Source: Pseudomonadota bacterium
Lineage (GTDB): Bacteria > Pseudomonadota > Gammaproteobacteria > QQUJ01
Reading direction: 5' to 3'
DNA: 64,000 nucleotides
NCBI GenBank assembly: GCA_008501635.1
Contig: QQUJ01000010.1
Span: forward strand, 558,001 to 622,000
Positions within the stretch are counted from its first letter, which is position 1, and the number at the start of each line of letters is the position of its first letter. This document shows positions 9,453 through 20,494 of the stretch, one piece after another. The notes under the pieces are model-generated. The model worked only from the letters and a program-made list of their open reading frames with translations, was not told where the DNA came from and searched no databases. A program made the translations under genes and the position numbers.

Positions 9453-10463
9453 CTAGCCGCTCCTCGCCTGGGGGTTGGCGCCACGCTGTGCCATGATCTC
9501 CTGGCTCAACTGATACACCGCCATGGCGTAAAGGATGCTGTGATTGTAACGGGTGATGACGTAGAAGTTTTTCAAACCCACCCAGTATTCCGGATCGCCT
9601 CGGGTGTCCAGACGAAAGAGCGTGGCGGGCTGATCGTCTGCCAGTGGCGCGTCGATACGCACGCCCTGCGCGTGCAGTTCGCCTATCGTGCGATCGGTTC
9701 TGGGTGAACTGCTCAACACTTGGTTGAAACCATCGCCTTCCACGGTCGCGCGATAGGTGACCGGCTCGCCGCTTTGCCACCCATGACGGGCAAAGTAGTT
9801 GGCCACGCTGCCGATGGCATCGGCATCGTTCTGCCACAGATCGCGGAAACCGTCACCGTCGAAATCGATAGCGTAGCGGCGATAGCTGCTGGAGATAAAC
9901 TGAGGTCGTCCCATCGCGCCTGCATAGGAACCTACAGGTTGTAAGGGATCGAGATTCTCTTCGCGGGCGAGCAACAGAAACTGCTCCAGTTCGCTGCGGA
10001 AAAAGGCACTGCGCGGTGGATAGTTGAAGGCCAGTGTGGCGAGCGAGTCGATAACCCTGAACCCGCCCTTGTGGCGCCCGTAGCGGGTCTCCACGCCGAT
10101 AATGGCGACGATGATTTCGGGTGGTACGCCGTAGACCTCTGCCGCTCGATTCAGCGTCGCCGCATTGGCATTCCAGAACTCAATGCCTTCCCTGATGCGC
10201 GATTCAGTGACGAAGATCGGTCGGTAGGCGTACCAGGGTTTTGCTTCCGCCGGGCTGGCAATGGCATCGAGAATGCGCTGCTGTTTTTGCGCTGCGCCCA
10301 AAAGCAGCGCGAGCGAGGCCTTGTCGAAGGTATGTTTGGCGGCCATCTCCTCGACAAAGGTGTTGATCTGCTCGGGTTGGATAGCCTTGTCGATAGCGCC
10401 GGCCGGTAAGGCGGTGACTGTAAAAGCCACGGTGCACATTGCACCCCGCAGGTATTTTTTCAT
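9453..10463 (-). CDS. mltB: Lytic murein transglycosylase B
   Basis: The 336-residue protein has an N-terminal secretion signal without an obvious lipobox, then the MltB fold: the catalytic glutamate in IVAIIGVETRYGRHKG, the SYAGAMGRPQF block and the DFDGDGFRDLW calcium-binding-like loop. It cleaves murein glycan with formation of 1,6-anhydro-muramic acid in the periplasm. The absence of a lipobox (ALPAGAIDKA at the cleavage region) suggests a soluble or signal-anchored form rather than the E. coli lipoprotein type. It lies 10 bp after rodA. Confidence 0.95.
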   Translation of the reverse strand: MKKYLRGAMCTVAFTVTALPAGAIDKAIQPEQINTFVEEMAAKHTFDKASLALLLGAAQKQQRILDAIASPAEAKPWYAYRPIFVTESRIREGIEFWNANAATLNRAAEVYGVPPEIIVAIIGVETRYGRHKGGFRVIDSLATLAFNYPPRSAFFRSELEQFLLLAREENLDPLQPVGSYAGAMGRPQFISSSYRRYAIDFDGDGFRDLWQNDADAIGSVANYFARHGWQSGEPVTYRATVEGDGFNQVLSSSPRTDRTIGELHAQGVRIDAPLADDQPATLFRLDTRGDPEYWVGLKNFYVITRYNHSILYAMAVYQLSQEIMAQRGANPQARSG

Positions 10464-10473
10464 AACGACCCGA

Positions 10474-11619
10474 TTACCTCGCCAACAGTTTGCGGTGGGT
10501 GTGAATGGACATCAGGATACCGAAACCGGCCATGATGGTCACCATGGAGGTGCCTCCGTAGCTGATCAGTGGTAACGGCAATCCCACCACTGGTAAGAGC
10601 CCTATCACCATGCCTGTGTTGATGAACAGGTAGACGAAAAAGGTGAGCATCAAACCGCCAGCCAGCAGGCGCGAGAAGGTATCCTGCCCCTGCGTTGCGA
10701 TGTAGAGGCCGCGCATAATGATCAGTAAGTAGAGCACCAATAATCCAACGCAGCCTACCAGCCCCAGTTCTTCGCCAAGCACGGCGAAAATGAAATCAGT
10801 GGAGCGTTCGGGAAGGAACTCCAGGTGCGATTGAGTTCCGTTCAGCCAGCCTTTGCCGTAAACACCCCCGGAGCCGATCGCGATTTTGGATTGGATGATG
10901 TGGTAACCCGCCCCCAGCGGATCGGACTCGGGGTTGAGAAAGGTGAGCACCCGCTGGCGTTGGTAATTGTGCATGAAATACCACACCACCGGCGCGGTTG
11001 CCGCAGCCAGCACACCCCCGGCGATGATGTAGCGCCAGCTCAGTCCGGCGAGAAACAGGACCATCACCCCGGAACTCAATACCAGAATCGAGGTGCCGAG
11101 GTCGGGTTGTTTCGCAATCATCAGTACGGGAACCACAATCAATAACACACTGAAGATGATGCGCTTGGCATCGAGCGGCAGTGGCTTGTCGGCAAGATAC
11201 CAGGCCACAATCATGGGTAGTGCGAGTTTGGTGAGTTCGGAGGGCTGGAAGCGAAACAGGCCGAGATTGAGCCAGCGCTGCGCACCCTTGCCGATATCCC
11301 CGATGATCAGTACCGCGAGCAGCATGCCCAACGAGGCGACGAACAGCCAGGGCGTGACGAGGCGCAGATAGTGGGGTGGTATCTGGGCAATGACCAGCAT
11401 GGCAAGAAAGGCTAATCCGAGGCGCAGCAGTTGACGGTTGATCAGGGCCTGGTTCTGTTCACTGGCGCTGAACAGAATGAGCAGCCCGACTCCACAGAGC
11501 AGCAGCAGCAAAAACAGTAACGGCAAATCAAGGTGCAGGCGGGCGAGAAGACGCTTGAGGAAATCGCTGCGTGCGCTGTCGATGGGGCCGCGGCTCAGGG
11601 TACCGGTGTCGGTCTTCAT
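10474..11619 (-). CDS. rodA: Rod-shape SEDS glycosyltransferase RodA
   Basis: This is a 381-residue polytopic membrane protein of the SEDS family with about ten hydrophobic segments. Conserved parts include the QPSELTKLALPMIVAWYLA block, KQPDLGTSILVL, which carries the catalytic aspartate, and the C-terminal LPLPLISYGGTSM. It polymerises lipid II glycan chains during elongation together with PBP2. Its start overlaps the mrdA stop by 4 bp, which fits stoichiometric production of the RodA-PBP2 pair. Confidence 0.98.
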   Translation of the reverse strand: MKTDTGTLSRGPIDSARSDFLKRLLARLHLDLPLLFLLLLLCGVGLLILFSASEQNQALINRQLLRLGLAFLAMLVIAQIPPHYLRLVTPWLFVASLGMLLAVLIIGDIGKGAQRWLNLGLFRFQPSELTKLALPMIVAWYLADKPLPLDAKRIIFSVLLIVVPVLMIAKQPDLGTSILVLSSGVMVLFLAGLSWRYIIAGGVLAAATAPVVWYFMHNYQRQRVLTFLNPESDPLGAGYHIIQSKIAIGSGGVYGKGWLNGTQSHLEFLPERSTDFIFAVLGEELGLVGCVGLLVLYLLIIMRGLYIATQGQDTFSRLLAGGLMLTFFVYLFINTGMVIGLLPVVGLPLPLISYGGTSMVTIMAGFGILMSIHTHRKLLAR

Positions 11620-13466
11620 GGTTTGGCTGCGAACTCGAAATAGGCGTCCATTACCTTGCGCGCGATGGGCGCGGCAACTGAACCACCGCTGCCGCCATGC
11701 TCGGCGATCACAGCCACTGCGATCTTGGGATCGTCGGCAGGAGCGTAGGCAATGAACAAGGCATGATCGCGCAGTTTATAGGCGACATCTGCCGCCTCGT
11801 ACTCCTCATCCTGTTTGATCCCGAAGACCTGCGCGGTGCCGGTCTTGCCGGCGATGCGATAGGGTGCCTTCTCACCAATGCGCCGTGCCGTGCCCCGCAA
11901 GCTGTGCGTGACGTCGACCATGGCCTGTTTGATGAGGTTCCAGTTGGCCTCGTTCACGATGCCCACCGGTTCGCGCAGTGTGGTTTCAAGGGGGTAGCGC
12001 TCGCGGTCACCGGGGCCTGCCATGGTGTTCACGACCCGCGGTTCCAGACGCAGGCCGTTGTTGGCCAGAATGGCCATGGCGTGCGCGAGTTGCAAGGGTG
12101 TCGTGAGTGTAAAACCCTGGCCGATGCCGGTAATCAAGGTCTCGCCCGGAAACCATGGCAGATTGCGATCACGCCGTTTCCAGGCGCGGGAAGGCAACAG
12201 TCCGCTCATTTCGCCTGCCAGGTCGATGCCGGTACGCTGACCCAGTCCAAACCGGCTCAGGTAGGTGTGAATCCGGTCGATGCCCATCTCCAGGGCCAGT
12301 TCATAAAAGAATACATCGCACGATTCAACGATTGCCTTGGACAGATCGGTGTGTCCATGTCCTTCCCGTTTCCAGTCGCGGTATTTGCGCTCGTCGCCCT
12401 CCAGCTGATAGTAGCCGATACAGAAGCTGCGACCTGCAGCGTGACCCACGCCCTGCTCCAGGGCACCGAGACCCAGGAGGGGCTTGATGGTCGATCCGGG
12501 AGGATATTGGCCGGCAAGCGCACGGTTGAAGAGCGGGCGGTCGGGGCGTTCCTGGAGTTCGCGGAAATCGCGGCTGCTGATCCCGGTAACGAAGAGATTG
12601 GGGTCATACGCAGGCTTTGACACCAATGCCGCCACGGCGCCGCTCTTGACCTCAATGGCCACAATCGCACCGTCGTGCTCTTCCAGGGCTGCCAGCGCGG
12701 CGCGCTGCAGATCGAGATCCAGATTGAGATTCAGATTGCTGCCAGGGCTGGAGGGATCCTGCTCGAGAACGCGCAACACGCGACCTTCGGCGTTGGTTTC
12801 GACTTTGCGCGAACCCACATGTCCGTGCAGCAGCTCCTCGTAGCTCTTCTCGACGCCCACCTTGCCGATAAACCGGGTTGCGCTGTAGTCGGTCGTGTCG
12901 ATGGTATTGAGTTCGTCCTCGTCGATGCGGCCGACATAACCGAGCACGTGAGCGGTCAGTTCTCCCTGCGGATAGTTGCGAATCAATCCCGCTTGAACGT
13001 CGATTCCCGGAAAGCGATGGCGGTTGATGGCAAAGACCGCCACCTCTTCCTCGTTCATCTGGACCCGGATGGGCAGTGGTTCGAAGCGGCGATTGCGTTT
13101 GCGCAGTCGATGAAAGCGTTCCAGATCGTCTTCGGTGATCGAGACGATCTGACCCAGCTGGGCGAAGGTTTCCTGCAGATTCGCTACCCGCTCAGGAATG
13201 ACCTCCAAGCTGAAAGAGGGGATGTTTTCGGCGAGTATGCGCCCTTTTCGATCGTAGATAAGCCCGCGGGTTGGCGCCACCGGCTCCAGTTTGACGCGAT
13301 TGTTCTGCGACAGAGTCGTAAACAGATCATGACTCGCCACCTGCAGATAAAACAGACGACCAATCAGCAGCACCAGCAGCGCTCCGATAATCGCCATGGC
13401 GGCGATGGCGCGACCCTGGAAGAGTCGTGCCTCGAAGTGATGATCTTTGAGGTAATCGCGGGCCAT
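11616..13466 (-). CDS. mrdA: Peptidoglycan D,D-transpeptidase PBP2
   Basis: The 616-residue product has one N-terminal membrane anchor (about residues 20-42), a pedestal domain with APTRGLIYDRKGRILAEN, and a transpeptidase domain. The three active-site motifs are STIK, SCD and KTGTAQV. It cross-links the side wall during elongation with RodA and MreCD. Length is normal for gammaproteobacterial PBP2. It is placed between mreD and rodA in the classical order, 14 bp downstream of mreD. Confidence 0.98.
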   Translation of the reverse strand: MARDYLKDHHFEARLFQGRAIAAMAIIGALLVLLIGRLFYLQVASHDLFTTLSQNNRVKLEPVAPTRGLIYDRKGRILAENIPSFSLEVIPERVANLQETFAQLGQIVSITEDDLERFHRLRKRNRRFEPLPIRVQMNEEEVAVFAINRHRFPGIDVQAGLIRNYPQGELTAHVLGYVGRIDEDELNTIDTTDYSATRFIGKVGVEKSYEELLHGHVGSRKVETNAEGRVLRVLEQDPSSPGSNLNLNLDLDLQRAALAALEEHDGAIVAIEVKSGAVAALVSKPAYDPNLFVTGISSRDFRELQERPDRPLFNRALAGQYPPGSTIKPLLGLGALEQGVGHAAGRSFCIGYYQLEGDERKYRDWKREGHGHTDLSKAIVESCDVFFYELALEMGIDRIHTYLSRFGLGQRTGIDLAGEMSGLLPSRAWKRRDRNLPWFPGETLITGIGQGFTLTTPLQLAHAMAILANNGLRLEPRVVNTMAGPGDRERYPLETTLREPVGIVNEANWNLIKQAMVDVTHSLRGTARRIGEKAPYRIAGKTGTAQVFGIKQDEEYEAADVAYKLRDHALFIAYAPADDPKIAVAVIAEHGGSGGSVAAPIARKVMDAYFEFAAKP

Positions 13467-13480
13467 GAGGTCGCGTGCTG

Positions 13481-13975
13481 TCAGTTCACCTTATAGCGGC
13501 GCCGGACTTCGCGCATGATGATGAAGGTCCAGGGCCAGAGCAGCGTGCCGGTCAGCGAGGCGGTCCAGTAGGTCCAGCTTTGGGGTGGATAGCCCGTGAC
13601 ACCCATTATCCACAGCAGCAGCAGTTGGTTGAGCAGCAGCAGCACCAGGACGGTGAGAGCCTGCTGGCGGACCGGTGCGACGCGTATGCGTTGGTGCATG
13701 ACCAGCGTCAGATAGGCGATGATCGAAAAGCCCAGCGCGTGCTGGCCGAGCAGGGTGCCGGTCACCACATCGAGCAGCACTCCCACCGTAAAAGCAGTCC
13801 CCACACCGACGCGCTCGGGCAACGCCAGACACCAGTAGATCAGCACCAGTGCACTCCATTCGGGGCGAAAAGGGCGGGCGTACTCGGGAATGGGCAGCAG
13901 GGTCAGCATGAAGGCCAGTACGAAACTGAGCAGGATCACCCAGCCACCGCGATGCTTCCGGGTATGGGGCGTCAT
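13481..13975 (-). CDS. mreD: Rod shape-determining membrane protein MreD
   Basis: The 164-residue protein is almost wholly hydrophobic, with about five membrane segments, and has the MreD features RPFRPEWSALVLIYWCLALP and GVGTAFTVGVLLDVVTG. MreD is an inner-membrane partner of MreC in the elongasome. Its ATG overlaps the mreC stop (ATGA), so translation is probably coupled. The assignment rests on family pattern and position. Confidence 0.96.
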   Translation of the reverse strand: MTPHTRKHRGGWVILLSFVLAFMLTLLPIPEYARPFRPEWSALVLIYWCLALPERVGVGTAFTVGVLLDVVTGTLLGQHALGFSIIAYLTLVMHQRIRVAPVRQQALTVLVLLLLNQLLLLWIMGVTGYPPQSWTYWTASLTGTLLWPWTFIIMREVRRRYKVN

Positions 13976-14865
13976 TGCGCCTCCCCTTCGGGAGAGGCGG
14001 TGTTCGGCGTGGTTGCGGACTCGGGACCGGGGCTGTCGGGCAGGCGATCGGCGGGCCAGACCAGCAGAATTTCCCGGCTGCGGTCGATGCGCGCGGTGGG
14101 CTTGGCTTCGACCGTGGCGAAGGGGGCGCCGGGATTCTGACTGACGACCGTCACCTCGGCCACCGGATAACCTCGGGGGAAACGGCCGCCAAGTCCCGAG
14201 GAGATCAGCAGATCGCCGGGTTGTATATCGGCATTGTTCGGCAGAAAAGGCAGGTTGAGCCTTTCGGTCGAGCCGGTGCCGGTGGCGATGGCGCGCAGTC
14301 CGTTGCGGTTGATTTGCACGGGAATGGCATGGGCGGGATCGGTCAACAGCATGACCGTGGACGACAGCGGGCCGGTGTGAATCACCTGACCGGTAACTCC
14401 CAGGGCATCGACCACCGGTTGTCCGGCATAGACCTTTGATTGAGTGCCCTTGTCGATCAGCACCTTGTGCCGGTACGGATCGAGATCGACCGCCAGCAGT
14501 TCGGCCACCAGCACCTGGTCTCCCAAACGGAATGACGAGTCGAGCAGTTCGCGCAATCGGATGGTTTCCGCTTCCAGCGCGGCATATTTCTGTGCCTGGG
14601 CGCGCAGGGTTTGAAGTTCAGCGCGTTGCGCCGCAAGTTCCTCCTGGAGCTGGGCGCGGGTCTGCAGGCTCTCGTTGACCCATGCCGCCAGATCAACCGG
14701 GAGGTTGACGGCGTATTGTAAAGGGTAGATGAGGACGGAGAGCGCGCCGCGTACCTGCTCCAGACGGTGCTGGCGGTGATCGACCGCCATGAGGATGATG
14801 GCGCCGAGGACGAAGATCACCGCCCGAATACTGAGGGAGGGGCCTTGTGTGAAAATCTGCTTGAT
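13972..14865 (-). CDS. mreC: Rod shape-determining protein MreC, apparent ATC start
   Basis: MreC is a bitopic protein: a short cytoplasmic tail, one membrane helix, a coiled coil (about residues 70-110) and two periplasmic beta domains ending in a Pro/Ser-rich tail. The reading frame opens at a GTG at 14820, but the conserved family N-terminus (KQIFTQGPSLSIR) lies upstream in the same frame. An in-frame TGA stops the frame further up, and between it and 14820 there is no ATG, GTG or TTG. The best start is an ATC at 14863-14865, eight bases after a GAGGAG ribosome site, which would give 297 residues. A base error, or a start at 14820, remains possible. Confidence 0.9.
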   Translation of the reverse strand: MKQIFTQGPSLSIRAVIFVLGAIILMAVDHRQHRLEQVRGALSVLIYPLQYAVNLPVDLAAWVNESLQTRAQLQEELAAQRAELQTLRAQAQKYAALEAETIRLRELLDSSFRLGDQVLVAELLAVDLDPYRHKVLIDKGTQSKVYAGQPVVDALGVTGQVIHTGPLSSTVMLLTDPAHAIPVQINRNGLRAIATGTGSTERLNLPFLPNNADIQPGDLLISSGLGGRFPRGYPVAEVTVVSQNPGAPFATVEAKPTARIDRSREILLVWPADRLPDSPGPESATTPNTASPEGEAQ

Positions 14866-14933
14866 GGTGGTTCGCTCCTCAACCGACAGTGGCAGTCACC
14901 GGACGGAGGCTGCAACGATGATTCGTACGCCGG

Positions 14934-16109
<1,176 letters not shown>

Positions 16110-16111
16110 CT

Positions 16112-16399
16112 ATGTCCCTGACCCGTTCCGACGTGGAAAGCATCGCTCATCTGGCACGCTTGTCGATACGCGAAGAGGACATTCCGGACTACACCCGCAA
16201 CCTCTCGGACATCCTCGATTTCGTGGCGCGCATGAGTGCGGTGGATACCACCGGCGTCATCCCGATGGCCCATCCGCTCGATGCCAACCAGCGGTTGCGC
16301 AGCGACGAGGTCAGCGAGACCGACCAACGCGATCTATTCCAGCAGGGGGCGCCGCGGGTCGAAGCAGGGCTCTATCTGGTGCCCAAGGTGATCGAGTGA
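16112..16399 (+). CDS. gatC: Asp-tRNA(Asn)/Glu-tRNA(Gln) amidotransferase subunit C
   Basis: The 95-residue GatC wraps around GatA and stabilises the GatCAB complex. The product starts [17 protein letters not shown] and has the [10 protein letters not shown] helix and the [16 protein letters not shown] strand typical of the family. A strong AGGAAGG ribosome site precedes the ATG. It is divergent from mreB, with 131 bp between the two starts that must hold both promoters. It is first in a gatC-gatA-gatB cluster. Confidence 0.97.
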   Translation: MSLTRSDVESIAHLARLSIREEDIPDYTRNLSDILDFVARMSAVDTTGVIPMAHPLDANQRLRSDEVSETDQRDLFQQGAPRVEAGLYLVPKVIE

Positions 16400-16443
16400 T
16401 CCCAACCGCCAATTCCGAATAATCCAACACCGGATCGCACCGT

Positions 16444-17898
16444 ATGTACACCAAAACACTGGCCGAGCAGGCGCGAGCCCTGCGGGCGCGTGAACTGTCC
16501 AGCGTCGAGTTGACCCGCGCGTATCTGGAGCGTATCGAGCGGCTGGCGCCAGAGCTCAACTGCTTTATCACGGTCACCGCAGACGACGCCCTGGCAGCGG
16601 CTGAGGCGGCGGATCTGCGCATCGCCGCCGGCGAGGCGGTTGCGCTTACGGGGCTGCCCATTGTCCACAAGGATATTTTCTGCACCGCCGGGGTGAAAAC
16701 GAGCTGCGGTTCGCGGATGCTCGATCCTTTCGTTGCGCCTTACGATGCCACGGTGGTGTCCAGGCTCAAGGCGGCCGGCACCGTCATGCTGGGTAAGGCC
16801 AATATGGATGAATTCGCCATGGGGTCCTCCAACGAGACCAGTTTCTACGGGCCGGTGCGCAATCCCTGGGATCTGGCGAGCGTGCCAGGCGGTTCGTCGG
16901 GTGGTTCGGCGGCTGCGGTGGCGGCACGTTTGTGTGCTGCCGCGACGGGTACAGATACCGGAGGATCGATCCGGCAACCCGCCGCAATGTGCGGCATCAC
17001 CGGGCTCAAACCCACCTACGGGCGTGTCTCACGCTGGGGGATGATCGCCTTTGCCTCGAGCCTCGATCAGGGCGGACCCATGACACGCACTGCCGAGGAT
17101 GCCGCGCTGCTGCTGGGCGGTATGGCCGGGTTCGATGAGCGCGATTCCACCAGTGTCGATTGCGAAGTGCCCGATTACACGGTCACCCTCGACAACCCGC
17201 TCGCAGGCCTGCGCATTGGCATGCCGCGCGAGTATTTCGGAGCCGGCTTGGATCCGCAGGTCGCCGCGGCGGTGGAAGAGGCAGTAGGCGAAGTGCAGAA
17301 GCTGGGCGCGGTGGTGAAATCGATCAGCCTGCCCAACACGGAGCTGGCCGTGCCGACCTATTATGTCGTCGCTCCGGCCGAGTGCTCTTCCAACCTGTCG
17401 CGCTTTGACGGCGTGCGCTTCGGGTATCGGTGCACCGATCCCAAGGACCTCGAAGACCTCTACAAGCGCTCGCGCGGCGAGGGCTTCGGTGCCGAGGTCA
17501 AGCGACGTATCATGGTCGGCACTTATGCACTGTCAGCGGGCTATTACGATGCCTATTACCTCAAGGCGCAGCAACTGCGGCGTCTGATCAGCGACGATTT
17601 CCGGCAGGCGTTCACCGAGGTGGATGTGATTGCCGGACCGACCACGCCGACTCCGGCATTCGGCATTGGCGAGAAGACGGCTGATCCGGTGACCATGTAT
17701 CTGTCTGACATCTACACCATCGCAGTGAATCTTGCGGGGCTGCCCGGTGTGTCGCTGCCGTGCGGTTTCGCCGGCGGCAAGCCGGTGGGCCTGCAGCTGA
17801 TCGGCAACTACTTCGATGAAGCGCGGTTGCTCAACGTCGGCCACCGGTACCAGCAGGTGACGGATTGGCATCAGCGTGTGCCGGAAGGTTATGAGTAA
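16444..17898 (+). CDS. gatA: Asp-tRNA(Asn)/Glu-tRNA(Gln) amidotransferase subunit A
   Basis: GatA releases ammonia from glutamine and passes it to GatB. The 484-residue protein has the amidase-signature catalytic triad: lysine in IVHKDIF, serine in TGGSIRQPA and serine in the [15 protein letters not shown] block. Length is normal. The complex amidates misacylated Glu-tRNA(Gln), and in some organisms Asp-tRNA(Asn). Its presence suggests that at least one of GlnRS or AsnRS is missing or supplemented in this organism, which the window cannot settle. Confidence 0.98.
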   Translation: MYTKTLAEQARALRARELSSVELTRAYLERIERLAPELNCFITVTADDALAAAEAADLRIAAGEAVALTGLPIVHKDIFCTAGVKTSCGSRMLDPFVAPYDATVVSRLKAAGTVMLGKANMDEFAMGSSNETSFYGPVRNPWDLASVPGGSSGGSAAAVAARLCAAATGTDTGGSIRQPAAMCGITGLKPTYGRVSRWGMIAFASSLDQGGPMTRTAEDAALLLGGMAGFDERDSTSVDCEVPDYTVTLDNPLAGLRIGMPREYFGAGLDPQVAAAVEEAVGEVQKLGAVVKSISLPNTELAVPTYYVVAPAECSSNLSRFDGVRFGYRCTDPKDLEDLYKRSRGEGFGAEVKRRIMVGTYALSAGYYDAYYLKAQQLRRLISDDFRQAFTEVDVIAGPTTPTPAFGIGEKTADPVTMYLSDIYTIAVNLAGLPGVSLPCGFAGGKPVGLQLIGNYFDEARLLNVGHRYQQVTDWHQRVPEGYE

Positions 17899-17906
17899 CG
17901 GCATCG

Positions 17907-17993
17907 AACGCAGAGGCGCAGAGGGCTTCGGGTGATCTTGATCGTTGGGAATCTTTTTTCGCTGACTCCTCTGCGCCTCCGTGTCCCTGTGTT
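17907..17993. repeat. Inverted-repeat element between gatA and gatB
   Basis: The 113-bp gatA-gatB gap is mostly a palindrome. The left arm at 17907-17924 (AACGCAGAGGCGCAGAGG) pairs with the right arm starting at 17968 (CCTCTGCGCCTC), a 12-bp perfect core. The sequence looks like a small dispersed repeat rather than operon spacer. It splits an otherwise tight gat cluster and could act as an RNA hairpin. I recognise the style of repeat but cannot count its copies here. Confidence 0.7.
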
Positions 17994-18011
17994 GAAAAAG
18001 AGGTCTCGGTA

Positions 18012-19442
18012 ATGACATGGGAAACAGTGATCGGGCTCGAGGTCCACGCACAGCTCGCAACCCGATCGAAGATCTTTTCGGGCGCGGCCACCGCGTATGG
18101 CGCAGCGCCCAACACCCAGGCCAGCGCAGTGGATCTCGGATTACCCGGCGTGCTTCCGGTGCTTAACAAGGAGGCGGTGCGCATGGCGGTGATGCTGGGG
18201 TTGGCGACGGATTCGCGTGTGGCGCCACGCTCGGTATTTGCGCGCAAGAACTACTTCTATCCGGACCTTCCCAAGGGCTACCAGATCAGCCAGTATGAAT
18301 TGCCGATCGTGCACGATGGGCATCTCGATATCACGCTGGAAGACGGCACCGTCAAACGTATTGGCATCACCCGTGCGCATCTGGAGGAAGATGCCGGAAA
18401 ATCGCTGCACGAGGATTTCCACGGCATGAGCGGCATCGATCTGAACCGTGCCGGAACCCCGCTGCTGGAAATTGTCTCGGAACCCGATTTGCGCTCGGCC
18501 AAAGAGGCCGTCGCTTACCTGAAAACGCTGCACTCGCTGGTGCGCTATCTGGGTATCTGTGATGGCAATATGCAGGAGGGTTCGTTTCGCTGTGACGCCA
18601 ATGTCTCGGTGCGTCCTCTGGGCGACACGAAATTCGGTACTCGCGCCGAGATCAAGAACCTCAACTCGTTTCGTTTCATTGAGCGCGCGATCAACCACGA
18701 GGTGGAGCGCCAGATCGAACTGATCGAGGCCGGCGGCAAGGTGGTGCAGGAGACGCGTCTTTTCGATCCCGAGCGTAATGAGACCCGGTCGATGCGCGCC
18801 AAGGAGGAGGCCAACGATTATCGCTATTTCCCCGATCCCGATCTGCTTCCGGTGGAGCTGGATGCGGCATACATTGAGGCGGTGCGCCGGACACTGCCCG
18901 AGTTGCCGGCACAGAAGCGCCAGCGATTTCAGGAACAGTATGCTTTGACCGCTTATGACGCCAATGTGCTTACCGCGACACGTGAACTGGCAGATTACTA
19001 TGAGGCGACCGTGGCGGAATCGGCTGAACCCAAGCTGGCGGCCAATTGGGTCATGGGCGAGCTTTTGGGCGCGCTCAACAAGGCGGGATTGGAGATCGGT
19101 GGTTCACCGGTGAGCGCGGTGCAACTGGGCGGTCTACTCAAACGTATCGTCGATAACACAATCTCGGGAAAGATCGCAAAAGAGGTCTTTGAGGCGATGT
19201 GGAACCGTGTCGGAGATGCCGATGCCGTCATCGCAGCGCGCGGTCTCAAACAGATCTCCGGAGCGGACGCCTTGAAGCCCATCGTCGAGCAGGTGCTGGC
19301 GGACAATCCCGGGCAGGTCGAGCAGTACAAGGCGGGCAAGGACAAAATGCTCGGTTTTTTCGTCGGGCAGGTGATGAAGGCCACCAAAGGGCAGGCAAAT
19401 CCCGAGCAGGTCAACCAGCTGATCAAGGAGTTGATCGGTTAG
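18012..19442 (+). CDS. gatB: Asp-tRNA(Asn)/Glu-tRNA(Gln) amidotransferase subunit B
   Basis: The 476-residue GatB binds the misacylated tRNA and carries the ATP-dependent kinase and transamidase site. The start METGLEVH-like block reads [11 protein letters not shown], followed by [23 protein letters not shown] and the [10 protein letters not shown] motif. The C-terminal tail (about residues 330-476) is the helical YqeY-like tRNA-binding region. Length is normal. The inverted repeat upstream separates it from gatA, but all three subunits are in line. Confidence 0.98.
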   Translation: MTWETVIGLEVHAQLATRSKIFSGAATAYGAAPNTQASAVDLGLPGVLPVLNKEAVRMAVMLGLATDSRVAPRSVFARKNYFYPDLPKGYQISQYELPIVHDGHLDITLEDGTVKRIGITRAHLEEDAGKSLHEDFHGMSGIDLNRAGTPLLEIVSEPDLRSAKEAVAYLKTLHSLVRYLGICDGNMQEGSFRCDANVSVRPLGDTKFGTRAEIKNLNSFRFIERAINHEVERQIELIEAGGKVVQETRLFDPERNETRSMRAKEEANDYRYFPDPDLLPVELDAAYIEAVRRTLPELPAQKRQRFQEQYALTAYDANVLTATRELADYYEATVAESAEPKLAANWVMGELLGALNKAGLEIGGSPVSAVQLGGLLKRIVDNTISGKIAKEVFEAMWNRVGDADAVIAARGLKQISGADALKPIVEQVLADNPGQVEQYKAGKDKMLGFFVGQVMKATKGQANPEQVNQLIKELIG

Positions 19443-19461
19443 TGGGAAGAGCGGGAAGGAT

Positions 19462-19590
19462 TTTTTCACCACAAAGGACACGAAGTACACAAAGTTTATT
19501 CGAGCCGTGAAGCGGGCGCAGCGCCCAGCCTTGCCCGTACGGGAATGAATATTTTTGCTTTGTGAACTTCGTGTACTTAGTGGTCATGGA
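19462..19590. repeat. Palindromic repeat between gatB and hslO
   Basis: The left arm at 19468-19494 (ACCACAAAGGACACGAAG and onward) and the right arm at 19558-19584 are inverted copies matching at 24 of 27 positions. Both arms are flanked by an outward run of T residues, at 19461-19466 and 19591-19596. The central loop is about 63 bp. This is a typical small non-coding dispersed palindrome seen in bacterial intergenic gaps. The right arm lies just before hslO and covers an alternative ATG at 19586, so it may affect hslO expression. Confidence 0.75.
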
Positions 19591-19621
19591 TTTTTTCAGA
19601 ACAAGCGAAACCACCACCGCA

Positions 19622-20494
19622 ATGAGAACCACCGACAGCCTGCACCGCTTCCTGTTCGAGGGCAACCAGGTCCGCGGCGAGATCGTCCGGCTCGACGCAA
19701 CGTGGCGTGCGCTGCAAGGCTCGCAGGATTACCCCGCTGCGGTGCGTAATCTGCTGGGTGAGGCGGCGGCCGCTTCGGCGCTGCTTACACCGACGCTCAA
19801 GTTCGAAGGCAAGCTGACCTTGCAGGTGACCGGCGAAGGGCCGGTGCACCTGTTGGTGATGCAGTGCACGAGCGCCAACACGCTGCGCGGCCTGGCGCGT
19901 TGGCACGGCACGCCCGACAGCGATTCGCTGGGAGCGCTGATCGGTGGTGGCCGCATGGCGATCACCATCGATCCGGTCAAGGGCCGCGAGCGCTATCAGG
20001 GCATCGTCGAGGTCCGGGGCGATCTCCTGGCGCATGCCCTCGAAGCCTATTTCCAACAGTCCGAGCAACTCGACACGCGGCTGTGGCTCGCTGCCGACGA
20101 ACAACGCGCCGTCGGATTGCTGCTGCAGCAGCTGCCCGGCGAAGCCGACGATGCCGATGCCTGGAACCGTGTGCAGCAACTCGGCGCCACCCTCACACGC
20201 CGCGAACTTTTGGAGGTGCCGCCGCAGGATCTGATGTACCGCCTGTTTTCCGAAGAGGATTTGCGTGTTTTCGAACCGACGCCGCTCAGTTTTCGCTGCG
20301 GTTGCTCGCGCACCCGGATTGAGTCGGTACTGCGTGGATTGGGTTATGCGGAAGTACAGTCGATTTTGTCTGATGAGGGCACGATCAAAGTGGACTGCGA
20401 GTTCTGCGGGCACTCCTATGAATTTGATGCCGTAGATACCGAGAATCTTTTTTCAGGAGATGGGCCGGCTGCGATTTCTCCAACTCGGCACTAG
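19622..20494 (+). CDS. hslO: Redox-regulated chaperone Hsp33
   Basis: Hsp33 is a cytoplasmic holdase switched on by oxidation of a zinc-bound cysteine cluster. The 290-residue product from the ATG at 19622 starts MRTTDSLHRFLFEG as in homologues. The zinc switch at the C-terminus is complete: FRCGCS and VDCEFCGHSYEFD, a CxC plus CxxC set. An in-frame ATG at 19586 would add 12 residues coded by the flanking palindrome and is less likely. Confidence 0.96.
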   Translation: MRTTDSLHRFLFEGNQVRGEIVRLDATWRALQGSQDYPAAVRNLLGEAAAASALLTPTLKFEGKLTLQVTGEGPVHLLVMQCTSANTLRGLARWHGTPDSDSLGALIGGGRMAITIDPVKGRERYQGIVEVRGDLLAHALEAYFQQSEQLDTRLWLAADEQRAVGLLLQQLPGEADDADAWNRVQQLGATLTRRELLEVPPQDLMYRLFSEEDLRVFEPTPLSFRCGCSRTRIESVLRGLGYAEVQSILSDEGTIKVDCEFCGHSYEFDAVDTENLFSGDGPAAISPTRH

